Origin: Erythrocercus mccallii
Lineage: Eukaryota; Chordata; Aves; Passeriformes; Dicruridae
Direction of reading: 5' to 3'
Length of the DNA: 64,000 bases
Assembly: GCA_013397435.1 (NCBI GenBank)
Contig: VZRG01000265.1
Span: 563,307 to 627,306 of the forward strand
Under the pieces are notes generated by a model. That model did not search any database and was not told the DNA's origin. It saw nothing but the letters and a program-made list of their open reading frames with translations. The position numbers were made by a program, and so were the translations under genes. Positions 37,291-50,511 of the stretch are shown here, piece by piece. Every line of letters begins with the position of its first letter. Within the stretch, counting starts at the first letter, position 1.

Positions 37291-39070
37291 TGGGATGGCT
37301 GAGGTGAAGGAAAAGAGGATGCTGAAGAAGACACCCCAATACATCCCGATTTCCTCGTCTTTTCTCGCTATCCTTGATTTGTCCTTGCCTTCCCTGGTGG
37401 GACCTGGGCAGTAAACTCCCCCAAAGGTGTCTCCTCAGCAGAAGGCCTCTCAGGAATGGCTTGGCTGTTTCTGCTTCATGCCACCTGGGCAGACATCACA
37501 AGAGGCCGAGTTATATTTTTACCTGACACGAGTTCTCTGACGTGAAAAATGAACTTTTGCCCTACATGTATGTGATACTGTCCTGTTGAATTGTTTTCTG
37601 TCTAAAGTACACGTTTCACACTGGGAAACACTTCCAGCTAATCAAAAAGCACTGGATAAATAGGCTTGGGTAAAAGGAAGCGTGTTGGTAATATAAACCA
37701 CGTATCAGTAACATCTGTATTTTAAACCTGATTGAACAGCGTAAGAACAAATAACTACTGATATTTACGAAAACCTTTTATACAGATTACATAAAAGCAA
37801 ACATCTTAGAGAACATAGTCATTAAAACAATAGGAGATTTTGATTAATTCTTTAAGCCATTTAAATGTAGCTTTAAAATCATATGCACAATCTGAGCTGC
37901 TAAGCTTTTACTGTCTTCCTTTAAGGTTGAGATTAATTAAAGGTCAGTGTCACACACATTTCCACAATGCCTAGTAAAACCCTGGAATGAAATAAGCCTC
38001 GCTTGAACATTTGATTAGACAAGATAATGTATTTCCCTCTGGAGTAGTTTGTTATTCAAAACAAGCTCTTTAGGGAAGGAAGTTCACATCAGTTGGTAAC
38101 TGTTCCTGTGGATACCAAAGAACTTCACACAGTACATGCTACAGTAAATTGCACTGCAGGTCATTCAGGAGCTGGAAGCATGTCCCCTGTCTAAAAGTGT
38201 CAAAATGTATTTTAAAAAAAAATAAAAGCTAAATAGCAAACAAACAGCAGGCTGTGATACTAGAAAAAACATAGCACCCAGATTTACAGAGACATTCATG
38301 CTTTTATCTAGTCAAGAAATTGTGCCTTTCTAGCAGATGAATTTTAGAAATGCTGTTTTACACCTTGTCAAAAAGAAAACAATTTAAAAATTGACTGTAA
38401 ACTGGTATCTTTATATGTCACATAGAACTGAATAACTTCCAGCTTTAATTTTCCTGTAAACATAATTGTAGACTTCAAAATTATTAGCTATTCTGATGTG
38501 TAGATAACATCCTTTTTTTCTGTCTTTGACCTATTTGGACCCTTTTTGTCTTCACTCACTGCATGTCTTGAAAGTTCTAGCAACCATGTTCATTAGGACT
38601 CAAGTAATTTTAATTTCTGACTACTTCTGATTATCCATATTATTTCACTTTAGACAGGAAACACAAAACTAATTTTTGTTTGGGACTTCTAAAGACACTC
38701 TAATACAAAGACCTCTTTTCATGGGATGGGAACATTCCATCCAGTTAATAAATGTTTGTTGCTGGAAAAGCAGTTTTCAAACATTTTGCAGTATAGCAAT
38801 AAGGCTACTATATCTCTGGTGGGTACTTAGTTTAGAAATACAATTTAAATCTAATTCTGACTTTATCTTGGACTACCCTATTGTTTGTGTCTTTGATTAT
38901 AGAAGTTTCTGTTAAATAGCCAGCCCAAAGAGTTATTCTGCTCTGAGGTTGCTGAAGCTGCTAAAAAAGCTGTGGTTTGTATCTTAAATTTGTTGTGTGG
39001 AATTATGATGATGATGCTCATCATAAAAATTTCTTAAATTTGGGGGAAATGTTCTGCAAAATTTATGTAG

Positions 39071-39090
39071 TATGTATTATATAATACATA
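39071..39090. repeat. perfect 20-bp palindrome
   Basis: The 20 bases 39071-39090 (tatgtattat followed by ataatacata) equal their own reverse complement. AT-only apart from one G and one C, so cruciform extrusion or a dimeric AT-binding site is possible, but chance in AT-rich DNA is also plausible. Confidence 0.92.
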
Positions 39091-39970
39091 ATATTAAAGA
39101 GTGACTCAATGTAGCTGTATGTGGATATTATACAAGTGAGCTAACATAGTTTTATATTGCCACCCTTGGTACATAGTACTAGCATTTGAACTGCAGTTTG
39201 AGTTAGTAAATAGTCCCTAATGTGAAAAATAGGCATATTCTGGCAGCCAGCTCAGATCTCTGTACAATTCCAGCAAGTAACTTAAATCTCATTTCCTCCA
39301 TTCCTTCTCCTGCCTTTCTTCCTAGCTAAAGCAGAATGGGATATGTGCTTGGCATAATCCGCTTTTGGTCTTCACCAGGAGCTTTAAGTGGTTTTTTTTT
39401 TTCAGTCCTGTACAGTGTAATTTATTCTCTAAGTAATGGAACTAATGAATTCTCATTGTCTGTGGATGTTGCAGATGCCCAGCCTACTTCTCTAGTGAGA
39501 ATAAATAGCCCATTTCTCCTTCAGGTTCATTGCTTGATTCTCCTCAGAACAGTCGTAGTCCCCTTCCAGGTGGACAAGAGGCAGTGCATTTCAGGGCATC
39601 TTTGCTGAATGGGTGCTGGCTGTCTGGTCAGACCATGTGTGCCCATCAGCAGCTAATTCAGCACAAACAGGTAACTTGTGAAAACTTCCCTTCAGTGAGA
39701 AGGTATTGAACCAAACCCTTTCTCCAGCTAGGGGCAGTCTTGTTAGACTTGGAGGCCTTCTTTGAGTCCTCTGCCTTTTTGTGGCATTTTTTTGGAACTG
39801 GCCACTGTTGCAGAGTTAGATGAAAGCCATGATTGCTTGTCAGACAGGTGATCTGACAGTGTAAGTCACCATTCCTTAGGAAACAAAGCTGAGAAGACAG
39901 CATGCCTTGGCAGTAGGGCTGAAACAGATTGGTAAATTAAGCTACAACTGAAATTTAGATGTGACATGTA

Positions 39971-40005
39971 CATTTTATGCTTATGGTTCCATTTTATGCT
40001 TATGG
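39971..40005. repeat. tandem duplication, 19-bp period
   Basis: 'cattttatgcttatgg' is repeated at 39971-39986 and 39990-40005. Confidence 0.93.
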
Positions 40006-42032
40006 CTGCCAATAACCTTTCTCCTTCAAGACAGTATATTTTTAAGAACTGTGAAGTGCTGCATAATACTTTTCATTCTCAAAGAGAATGGAAGATTTTC
40101 TGCTTATAAATTAAAATAAATGAATTCTTATGAACAGATGGGTGGAGTGATGCACCCAGGTGCAGAATGTTGAGTGCAATGAGCCCCAGTGTTTTGCAGC
40201 ATGAGTCTGTCTTTGCTAGATGTACAGAGTCTTCTGAATAACGTCCTGTATAAAAGTGGATCTTGTGTCATCTTTGTTAATGTATCTTCTTGCTCTTTCA
40301 ACAAGCTGTAAATTGTTTGTATCATCTACATTTCAGTCCTTCTGGGTTTTTTGTATGGACTTTTCTGCCAGCCTGCTTCAGTCAAGCATAACACATCTTG
40401 ATTTCTGTCCTTCTAGTCGTGCACAAAGTGCAAGACTGATTTTCACAAGTGTATGCACATTTAAATTGTACACGGCTAATTTGAGATGGAACAGTTTTTA
40501 CTATAAAAATAGTTTTAAAGTACATTTTAGATGAGGAAGTTAATTTCTCTGAGCGTGCTGTGGAAGAAGATGTTCTGTGTCCTGTACTTCATCAAAGGAT
40601 CCTGTCTTACAGCATCAGTATCATCAATATAAAGAGTATGATTTGCTGGAGAACAGCGTAGGATTTGGGGTTGGTATCTATCATCACTGGTGCCAGTCAG
40701 ATTTGTAGTGATTGTCTCATTTTTAAGGTCTCATCACTTCTAAACCACCTTTAAAATACAATCATTACAGAAAATAACTTTTAAAATGACAGATTTTTAA
40801 CAAATTTTACAAATTTATGGATTCGTACATTTTAGTTGGTGTCCGCTTTAAGGTCATGTCATTAAGTCGACATAAGATAGTTCTTGATGTATACATCCAC
40901 ATAAAAATAGTTCATTTGAGTGTGTGCTGCTAGCTATAGATATTATGTGTAGTTTTTTCTTGTGATTCATCAGATGAATGTAACAGGGAAAGAGGATAGC
41001 AGTTGTGAAAATTGTTACTACAAAATACAGAAGACGTGATCTAATGGTATGTTAATACAAAAATAACCTTCAATGGCTGTTGTAAATTAGGCAGAGCTTA
41101 ATGGCTGAACAGATATGCTTCTAGTTTTTATTTGAAAAATCGTAAACTGCTGAGGTGCAGTTCAGCCATATCTTCTAGTTGGAAGGCTGTGACAGCACCT
41201 TCCAGCGACAGAACTGCTAGTGGCATCAGGAGCCAGTATTGCAACATACCCAAGCTCTGTTTTCATCCAGGAAAAGATACACTGTCATAGGTCTGTTTCA
41301 TGTAGTGTGAATTCATCCTTGCCTTTGGCTGGCCAAAGTGGTTGTGGGTGGTACAGAATACAGAGTTGCGTAGCCATCATTTTCAAGCTATGCTGTTCAA
41401 ATAGGGAAAAGTTGCTGTTGCTGAAGGGAAATTTACAGAGGGTTCCTGATGACAGAACGCTTTAAACTTCTGTCCTGCATGGTACTGATTGTTTGATATT
41501 TTAAGTACATTTAACAGTGTTTAAAAACTTGTTTTGATGCCTGAAATACTACATTAATAACTTCTTCTTTTTTAAATTTGTAATTTAAAATTGCTGTTTT
41601 GTAAGTGAAAGTAAATAGCCATTTTACAAATACAAGTGTAATATGATATCATTGTGTTTCAGTGAATTACAACAGAGCTCTGCTTTTCCTTACTGCAGAT
41701 AAGACATGAGCAGTGTAGTGCTTTTCAGATTACTGAGCATTTAATGAATTTTGAGATGAGATTATTCAGTTCATAGCTAAGTAGTTTGAAGGTATGCTTT
41801 CTTCAAACATGATAGCTCTTCATTAAAAGTTGCAGGTATCATTTCAATTTTCTTACCACAGTCATAAATTTCTTCTTCTGAAAACATTCAGCATAGCTAG
41901 AAAAATGAAAATATTGATTGAAAATCAATGTTTGTGAGAAAATCTGGTGATAACAGTTGAGAGTGTTTATTCAATACTGTAACTAACTTAACCAAAATCC
42001 CACTAATATTTGGGATGATTTACTTTTTCAAG

Positions 42033-42118
42033 GTGGACAGTGGAATTTCAACTGAACTAAAAGATGGAAAAAGGAAAATATGGGATTTATATGTTCAAGC
42101 CCTTATACTGTATCAACA
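42033..42118 (+). other. candidate internal exon, unidentified, in GNAL intron 4
   Basis: An 86-base interval bounded by splice signals of good quality: a branch-point-like 'aactaac' about 45-50 bases upstream, a pyrimidine-rich acceptor 'tttactttttcaag' and the donor CA|gtaagt. Only one frame is open across it, at phase 0, and it gives a plausible soluble, amphipathic peptide starting VDSGISTELKDG and ending KRKIWDLYVQALILYQQ. I do not recognise the protein. Phase 0 matches the end of GNAL exon 4, so it could splice onto GNAL in frame. It does not resemble the expected GNAL exon 5. It could be an alternative GNAL exon, an exon of a gene nested in the intron on the same strand, or a chance decoy. 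Confidence 0.35.
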
Positions 42119-43026
42119 GTAAGTGAATAATGATTTGTAGCATTTTTTTGCAGTACAGAATTATTTCACAAAACATGGAGGTGGATTTACACATGCACAA
42201 AAATCTATTGCATTGGTCTTAGTTTAGCAGAGTTGGAAATAAATACACTGAAAGATTGTCATCTTCCTTAATATGATCTTACTGTAATGTATACAAAATA
42301 TATTAGTATAAACAGATTTTAATGTGTGAATTTAGAAGTCCTTTAGAAAAAGAATACAAGCAAGCAGGCAGTTAATTTTTTGTGTGTGTCCCTAGTAACC
42401 TCTTAATTACATTCCATGTCATAGAGTACTTTTCTCAGTCCAGTGAGTAAATAATAAAGTGATTTCCCCCTTCCTATTCCCCTGTCAGCAAGGGTTGGTT
42501 GAATTGTAAAGCTTCCTAAATAGTTTGTAGGTATATCCTGCCATACTTTATTAATCTCTGCATAAGATTGCAGGGATACAAACATTGTAAAATACGTAGG
42601 CTCAGGCAGTCCTGTGACTGCAGTATAAGAAAAGAAATTCAACTCTATGGGTTTGTATTATTCTCCCATTGAAATGCTTTCCAAGCAGTATGCCTTATTT
42701 TTATTTTGTAAGTCTACTGTTGACTTTCTAGGACTTGGTTTAGTTGCTGCAGCCTTTGGCTATTTTTATTCCACTTCCTAAGACACAAGCCTTTTTCCAA
42801 TCCACACATTGTCTGGAAAATCTTACATACTATATAAAAGTTAATCTACTTACCTGAAGACCCAACTTCTTCCTGAAGTATCTTGGATCTCTTCCAGCAT
42901 CAGCAAAGTTCGTAGTCTGGAGCTATCGTATACAAAACCATTGTTGAAAAATAACTCTGTGTTTAAATTTAAACTTCATTGTTATATGTTTACTTATTGA
43001 CCTGTATATCTGTGAAAAGAAGTGCA

Positions 43027-43065
43027 TTTCTTCCTTCCTCTCTCTCCCTTCCTCTCCCTCCCTCC
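43027..43065. repeat. polypyrimidine tract (39 nt)
   Basis: An uninterrupted run of T and C, mainly TTCC and CTCC units. Such mirror-like homopyrimidine runs can adopt triplex structure. Length polymorphism is likely. Confidence 0.9.
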
Positions 43066-43481
43066 AAGGGAGGTCGGGCCCTCCTGCTACCTTTCTGCCT
43101 TTGTCCCCCATTAAAAATAGAGCTCCTTCACTTCATTATCATTTTCCTGAGCAGCTCAGCTCCAGTGCACTTGGTCACAAGCTTCACTTTCCACTCTTGC
43201 CAGCATCCCTACAGACTTCTTTGTCCTAGACAGCACTTCCCCAGTGAGACACCAGATGACTTAAGGAGATTAGACAAGGGTGACCAGTTCTGTGGGAAGA
43301 AAGTGGGAGGTGTCTGGGTTCTGTGTGCGTGGGAATCTTCCTGGTAGGCAGAAACCCTCTACTTCCACTGTGTTATCACTTATAGAAGAGTCTAACAAAA
43401 CTCTTTCAATGGGGATGGCAGGTTTTTGCTTGCAGCAGAAATTTTCTTTTTGACTCGAATCAGAGTCTGGATTAGTGCTAG

Positions 43482-43517
43482 GTTGTTGTTGTTTTGGTTT
43501 TGGTTTTGTTTTGTTAT
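43482..43517. repeat. G/T simple repeat (GTT and GGTTTT units)
   Basis: 'ttgttgttg' followed by 'ttttggttttggttttg'-type units. Low-complexity sequence. Confidence 0.9.
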
Positions 43518-44189
43518 TCCCCCATTGGGTTGATTTTGCATTGCCCCTATGGTAAATTGTCAGTGGAATTTGGAGAAAAGAAAGCAAATCTAGCAATATA
43601 TCCATCTACTGCTATCAGTCTGAAAACCTGTGGACCTCTAAACAGAGTAGATTGGTGCTGAAGAGAATCAGCATGTCTTGTGGATATTTGTCTGGTTACT
43701 CAGTTGCTTTGTTCCCTACAGATGATTAGTTAAACGTTCAGCAGAATGGTCGGAAATTCAGAATTCAGGAGTATTTTAGATTATCCTTTTTTCAACTCAA
43801 TAATGGTAGTGAGCATTAGTCTGGGTGTGGGGAAGGTCCAGTAAGATGTACAGTAAGATCTTTCCTTCACATGATTCATGCACATTTTCTTCTGAAGAAA
43901 AAAAAGGATCTCTTTATTTTAGGAGTGTCCCAATTAAGAAAACTGCCCAGCTTGTTTTGAAATTCTTTTGGTTTAACTCCACATTATGTACTACCTCCAT
44001 TCAGGTGGTTGTAGTCTTTTTGTTAACACAGGGGGCAAACTCAGATTCAAAAAATATTCTAACAGTTAACTCTGAAGTGATTATTGATAATGTAAATAAA
44101 TAATCGTACTACTGAAATAGTAGTAAGTGTGAATTCTTACTGAAGTATCAAAATTTCCTAGAGAAGAGAGTAGATTTTTTTTTCTAATT

Positions 44190-44303
44190 TGTATATGGGC
44201 AAACTGAGCCACCAGAGGTCACAGAAAATAGTTGGCAGAGCCAGAAATAGAGCTCAGGCTTTTCTACTTTCAGCTCAGTGTTCTTGTCACTGGATACCAC
44301 CAG
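44190..44303 (+). mobile_element. probable MIR (CORE-SINE) relic
   Basis: Blocks in the order of the MIR consensus: 'atgggcaaactgagcc', 'agaggtcacag', 'agttggcagagccagaaata', 'gagctcaggc', then 'cagtgttcttgtcact' and 'ggataccacca'. MIR is a tRNA-derived SINE family active in early amniotes and now seen as highly diverged relics. The conserved core (ggtcacag...ggcagagcc) is still readable, with a deletion of the usual segment before the core. The assignment is by eye. Confidence 0.6.
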
Positions 44304-45119
44304 ATGGTCTCCAGATTATTCAGTAAATAAGCCTCTGCATCCTCCATAAATATTCCGCCAAAGCCAACTGGCTGTGTCTCTCGCTTGCTAGTTCCCAGTC
44401 TGTGAGAGTGGCTGACTTGGCAGGTAATGCTTTAGCTGGCCCCATTGAGCAGTCCTCTACTCTGCAGGTTCTCTGTTTTTACCAGGCAGGACAATCTCTT
44501 CTCTGCCACTTCTTTTAGCAATTCTTCTCTTCATATCAAGGAATTTTTTTATTTTTTAGTGTAAGACTTTTCTGAGTATGCTTGAGGCAAACAACCTGAT
44601 TTAAAGAAAGAAACCAAACTGATAACTGCCTGCAGATGTCAGAAAAGCATCTAAAGAGATATTTTATCTGCTTTTAAAATCCAGGTAACTTAATTGTTTC
44701 TGTGTGCCTTGAAATTCAGAGGGTAGAAATATATATGCATGCACTTGTGGCTCTGTGTGTGTGTAGCATAAATACCAGATGGGAGAGGAGGTTCATGACT
44801 GCAAAACAGTTTTCTAGTCTCTCTTAAATCGCTTCTTCACTTCCTAGTTTGTAGGCCTTTTTTTTTCTATCTGTTCTGCTGGGGGTTTTCATGGCTCTTC
44901 AGTTCTTCACAATTTTGCCCACACAATAATACGTGCCTCATACAGAAGCATCCAAACTAACCTTTATGTGCCTCTGTTCTGTTGGCAAGTTTAGCAGCAG
45001 AAGTCTAAATGCTGGCCAACAGCAGCTTTCCTCAATTCACATTGCTGCCATTGTTGGGCTGCCAGTATTTTGAAAAAAAAATCATGTGTTTTTCAAAGTA
45101 GACAGTTAGCTGCAGGAGC

Positions 45120-45965
45120 AAATTCACTGCAGGAGCTGCAAGGTGGTTGAGCCAGCTGACTGGCATGGAATTTTGACTGGTGTTCCCCAAAACTGCAGTG
45201 AAGCAGTTGATTGGCTGGAGGCAGGGCTATCATTCACAAGGACCTTGGTACACTCTGCAGAGCTGGACTCCCAGAAACCTCCAAGAGTTCAACAATGGGA
45301 AGTGCTATGTCAGGCACCTGGGGCAAAAAAAACCCCTGGAGTTTCAGTGTGGACAGGAGACCAGCTGTCCAAGTAGCATCTCCACTGAAAGTTACCTTGG
45401 AGGTCTGAGAGAGACAAAAAGCATTGAGTCAGCAGTGTCTTGTGCCTACTGAGTAGCTCTAGGAAGAGTGTCAGATGGTCAGGGGAAGAGATTATTCCTC
45501 TCTACACAACACTCATGAGATCTTATCTAGGGGTTGTGTCCAATTCTGCACCCACCCTGAAATGTGAGAAAGCTGCAGCAAGTCCAGTGGAAGAACCACT
45601 AACAAAGTTAGTGAGGAAAACGATTGAGCCTGGAAAGAGAAGGCTAAGGCATGATTTGATAACAATCAGCCCCCATTTAAAAGAGATAGGGAATTACAGA
45701 AGCAGAGCCAGACCCCTCTCAGAGGTGCACAGGGGTAGAACAAGAGATAACAGACTCACGTGCAACAAGGGAAGGTCATATGAGGAAAAATAATCCACTT
45801 TGGCCAGACATGAGCAGGTGGTCCAGAAAGGCTGTGACATCCCCATCTTTGGAAACTTGTCAAAACTCAGCTGTAAATGTGCTATGAGTCCTGCTTTGAG
45901 CAGGAGGTTGGACTGGGTGATCCAGAAACCACTTCCAGTATAAATTTCTCTGTGCTTCTGTGCCT
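45120..45965 (+). mobile_element. CR1 LINE fragment, sense, about 0.85 kb
   Basis: The longest repeat copy in the window. It runs from the end of the reverse-transcriptase ORF through the 3' UTR: 'caagagttcaacaatgggaa' and 'tgctatgtcaggcacctggg', then 'ttatctaggggttgtgtcc', 'aattctgcacccaccctg', 'gcaagtccagtggaagaacc', 'tttgagcaggaggttggac', 'tgggtgatccagaaaccac' and the terminal 'tctgtgcttctgtg'. Frames within it (for example 45440-45793) are remnants with stops and frameshifts. It lies in the same orientation as GNAL. The left edge is uncertain; the 3' edge at about 45965 is clear. Confidence 0.85.
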
Positions 45966-47814
45966 GTACCTGGGTCATTCCAGAGATGTGTATTCTTGTG
46001 GGGTGACAGACTTTGGAGCACCTGTAACAAGTGAGATTGATCTACATCTTTCTTGCCAAGAAAATACAGCTATATATAATGTACAGCACACAATCAAGAA
46101 GTCTAAAGCAGTAAGCAGCCTGCATATATTTTGTTGTTGTTTTCACCTAAACTTAGAGCTTGAATAACTTGAAGATGGAGCTTGTACTCTTGATTTATAA
46201 ATTTTCCTGATCATGGTGAAAAAGAAAGAACAGCTGTGAAACAACATTTGAGTTATATGGATGGAATCACTAACAAAAAGCATCTGGATTAGCATTGGAT
46301 GAAGGATTGTAACTCAGCTGTGTAGATTGCTGTTGTTCAAGAGCCAAGTACACCTGTGAAGAAGTGACCAGGGTGGTAAAAGGTGCTAACAGAAAGAGAA
46401 AGCATTAACTGGTGTCAGATTTGCTCCCGTTTCAGGTAGCCTGGTTGAAACTGTTTCCCACTGCAAGGACTTTTCTTGTATCCTCCCTCCTGTTGTGTAG
46501 GTGTTGGCCACCATCCTTAACAACCTGAAGGCAGCTCACCTAGAAGTAAGATGCAGTTTTACAGGGCCAGAACAATAGAGGAATTGCATAGCACAAAAAT
46601 TACAGATCCCACTTCAAGGGACAGTATGTTTAAAAATGTAGCATGTAAAGGTGAGAGTTGAGTATTAAACTAACTGCTTTAACAATTTCCACATTAGCAA
46701 GGTCTCTCCAGTAACCCGTTGCTTCTGCTGCAGCTTTTCCAGGAGTTATTCTTCTTGTCTGTTGACTGGTGGTGTCCTCAACCACTGTTTTTGTCTCTCT
46801 ACAGTAAAGGAACTCGGCTACTCTGCTATGAGTTCATCCATCTCCATAGGCTTTAACTGAGAATTTAAAAAAAGGGCAATTTATCTGCCTTTGTCTGTCA
46901 ACTTCAGAGTTCATTTGGTTTAAAAATAAGTTGTAAGATGGAGGTCAGCTGCCTTTTCATGCTAATCAGTGTCAGGATTTCAACTCAACAATTTTGGTAC
47001 TGTGCAAATTGTTGCTCATTTGTTGCAGTCTGTTCTCAAGTTTCCCTGCCTGACCTCTAGATGCCCCAAAAAGTATATGCAAATTACAGGGAGGAGGAGA
47101 AGGGAGAGGGATGTTTATCAAAAACCTTACTAGGATTTTCACAATTTGCCAGTGTTGGTTATGCAATTTTAATATTTCGGTTTTAAAAATCCTCAGTAAA
47201 TTAATCCACTTAAAATGTGAGGACAGCAAGGAATTCTATGGAACCAAATCAGTTGTTTCTTGCAGTCTGTTTTTTTGTAGGTACAGACATGTATCACTAT
47301 GCTCTATGATTATTTTATATATGAAACCCATACGAAACAGGTAGAAATTTCCTATCACTATCATCAAAACTGGCTTTGGAATCTGCCAAGTGTGTTAACA
47401 TTGGAAAATGCAGGCTCAAGATAACAGGGATAGTGTGTTTGTGGAATCCTGTCGAGTTTGCTAGTCTTAAAAGTAGACTTTTTGATGCATGATACACACA
47501 TCCACCTGACAAATTATATTGTCCCACTGATCTTTTGGGTTTTTGTAATGGCAGAATTGAAGTGCAATTTACAAGTTACTTGGAACTTTTGGAGAAGAGG
47601 ATTATCCTGCATGAAGGGAGAAAAGTACAACCCTCATCTAGTTAGAAGAATGTGACAGAGAAAAGTGTTTACACAGGCTTATGTCACGCTCAGCTGTACA
47701 CTGAAACAGCTGCTTGCTCTAATTTAAGACTAAGAGCATTGGCAGTGTCCACTAAGAACACTGGACCTATTGTGTTAACAGTGCAGATAACCCGTAGTTG
47801 GCATCTAGGCTACT

Positions 47815-47860
47815 ATTTTCTTTCTTTTTTGTTTTTTTTTTCTTTTTCTTTTTTCTGTTC
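47815..47860. repeat. T-rich low-complexity tract
   Basis: A run of T broken by occasional C or G. Low complexity; it could act as a polypyrimidine tract but no exon follows that I can support. Confidence 0.85.
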
Positions 47861-50511
47861 CTCTCCATGATCCTAGCTGCATAGCCTTTCAAAAGCAGTT
47901 TTCATTCTCATGTTTTTACACAAATATACACATGCATGCCCTATTTGCCTTGCTTTTCACTAATAGCAAACATTTTTAATCTGAAGCCATAAAAGAAGAT
48001 GGGAGCATAACTACACTGGTTTCTTCCTACAACATCTCATGGATTAAAAAAACCCCTAAGGATTCTAAAGTGTAACCTTTACCATCAAGTATTCTTTGCA
48101 TTAAGCACAGAATTTTGGTTTTAGTGGTTCACCAGCTAGTGTTATGTGAGGTTTTATTTCTAGAGAAGTGTTAGGAGTATAGTTTCAGGTATTTTCTTCA
48201 GCTACTGAAATCCTATGCCTGATTTTATAGGGTCAAGAGCTACTCACCTTTTTAAAATGTCAGGTACTCTTTGGCAGCTAAGGCCTCTGCAAAATACACA
48301 GGCTGGCTTGAAGGAGAACACTTCATTGAAAATGCTGAGTTCACAAAACTTTTGAGGAGAGGGCACAAAGCTCAAAGTGTTTTGTGAAAGAGGTTTTGAC
48401 AGCAAAGTCTCCTGAATCTGCTTCTTTACTTATGTCTGCCACATTCATAAATTTTTTGCTTCTTTTCCTTGAATATAGTAGGTAGATACAGGTTTTTTGC
48501 ATAGTTTCTTCTTTGTTATTGATCTCCAAATATCTCAAAAATCTGTCTGAAAGGATCCTTGCACACTGCACATGGAAAAAAAAATCCAGGGGATTCCAGT
48601 GACCAGGCTTCAACAAATGAGGATTCTCCATCCAAAACTATTAACTCGTCATGAGAAACTGAGCTCTTATCAGTCTGAAAAACAAACCAATTTCCACATA
48701 TGTCTCATTTAAAATAATGATATTTTAAAAAACCTTCTTAGAAGTACTTTCCTTCCTCTGTGGGAAGGCAGCAATGATATGCTACCCAATGTCATCCTAA
48801 CTTAAAAGAACAGCCAGCCTAAAATAAAGAAATCCCACTTCCCTAATCCCCTTGAAAGACTTCCCCTGCTTTTTAGGTTATATGGAAAGAAAATCAGATG
48901 GAGTCATGGCTCAGTCTCCAAGGTTTGCCAGTCAGGTAATCCTGGCTTCTCATTCCAACACCAGCATCATATTTTTGTTTCTGGAGAAATGCAAGAAATG
49001 AAGGAAACCAATCTTTTTCACTCCTGCACATGTAGAAAGACAAAGATAAATGACACCAAATACAGTATATTAGTTTTCTGTTCCTTTAGATGGTGTGGCC
49101 CTAGTTGATGTGTGTGACTGTTCGCAGAGGGAGGTGAACCTGTGGAATTTAAACCATTGTGTAGAGAAGATACTTTACTAACAATATTGGTCAGAAGCAG
49201 ATCAAATCTTTTAGGTCCTTGTATTATACTTCATGTTGTCTTTAAGGAAAAAAAAAAGGCAATGCAAAACTCTCAGTGAGCAGAGCAAAAGAAATTTAGC
49301 TGGTGCTTCCTTTTTTGCTTAGTGGACTTTTTGCACAATATGCCCTCAAAATGTTACAAGGTTTTTTGATTCCCATAAGGTTTTTATAGTATAAGTGGTG
49401 GGTTTGAGGGCTTTTTCTGCTAGGTATATAACTTTTTGCAGTTATTTTACTTTGAAGAACCTAAGATAGGTGAGGGAAGTTGCAGTTGATGGAGATGATC
49501 TGAACAGCAAATGCATAGAAAATCTTTAGAAAAAAAAGAAAACCTGTAAGGTATTATCTAAAATATCTAAATAATAACAATTGTAAATTAAAAAAAAATA
49601 AGTTCAGGAGCAGTTTGCCAAACAGAGCTGCAGCAGCGATCAAGAGGGCCTCTCTGGAGCACCAGCCAGAGTGAACACTGATGGGCAGCTTTAATGTGAT
49701 GTTTTCCTGAAGTTGAATATTTGGAAAACAAACTGTGAGTTTATCTCAATGTGTTCAGGATGCCTCCTGCTATGGGGGGTAATCTGAATTGGGTGGTGAG
49801 GAAACGCAAAAAAAATCTTTTTTTTTTTTTATCTAGGAGAGGAAGTTCCTATTCTAAAATCAAAAGTGTTGGGCAATTAGACCATTTGGAAACTCTATCC
49901 AATGACAGGCTAGGTGCCCATGAAGACAGAAAATACAGATGCTTTTTGAAGGCAAGGAAAACTGCCAGTTAAATCTAAAATTAAGTTCTCAAAAAAAATT
50001 TCCCACTGGTCTCAGGTCATAAATGCACCTCATGACATTCTGTTGCTTTGACAAAACTTAAAAGAACTAGAGATCACCTACAACTGAATATAAAGGAGAA
50101 AAATTAAATAATCTAAGTCCATTTATGTAATTGTGAAAAAGAAAATTAATTTCTTGCCCAGATCATAAAGAAAGATACAGAGATCAGAGACAACATTGAC
50201 TTGGAAAACTTTTGTTTATTTAATTCTTCATGATTATGTTTCACTTCATGTTTATAGGACCTTAGTGTTTAAAGTCCAGAAGCAGTAATCAGACTATCAG
50301 TATGAACTGTTGGGAAAAGAAACTCCACCTCTAATACAAGTATTTTTTTAAAAATCACGTCCTTCCAACATAGCAAATAAGTGCAAGGTAAAATGTGTTG
50401 GTGACCATTTAAAGAAAAATATTGACTATAGTAGTTTATTATGTTTATCCTTATGATAAATTTCCATTTACTGTGAGGAATTAACATAAATGTATTTTTT
50501 AACTCTTTTAG

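Larger units (their letters stand above)
32061..42032 (+). other. GNAL: GNAL intron 4, middle part
   Basis: About 10 kb of AT-rich intron without a recognised gene. It holds the (AT)n(AC)n microsatellite at 34855-34884, short duplications at 33326-33355, 36016-36060, 37255-37290 and 39971-40005, and a 20-bp palindrome at 39071-39090. A G/C-richer patch at 37200-37500 shows no coding frame I recognise. Confidence 0.65.
42119..44189 (+). other. GNAL: GNAL intron 4, between candidate exon and MIR
   Basis: AT-rich sequence with a 39-base pure-pyrimidine tract (43027-43065) and a GT/GTTTT-rich simple repeat (43482-43517). No gene recognised. Confidence 0.6.

Noticed and set aside
45440..45793. 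117-codon + open frame
   Set aside because: It lies entirely inside the sense CR1 copy and is a decayed remnant, not a host gene.
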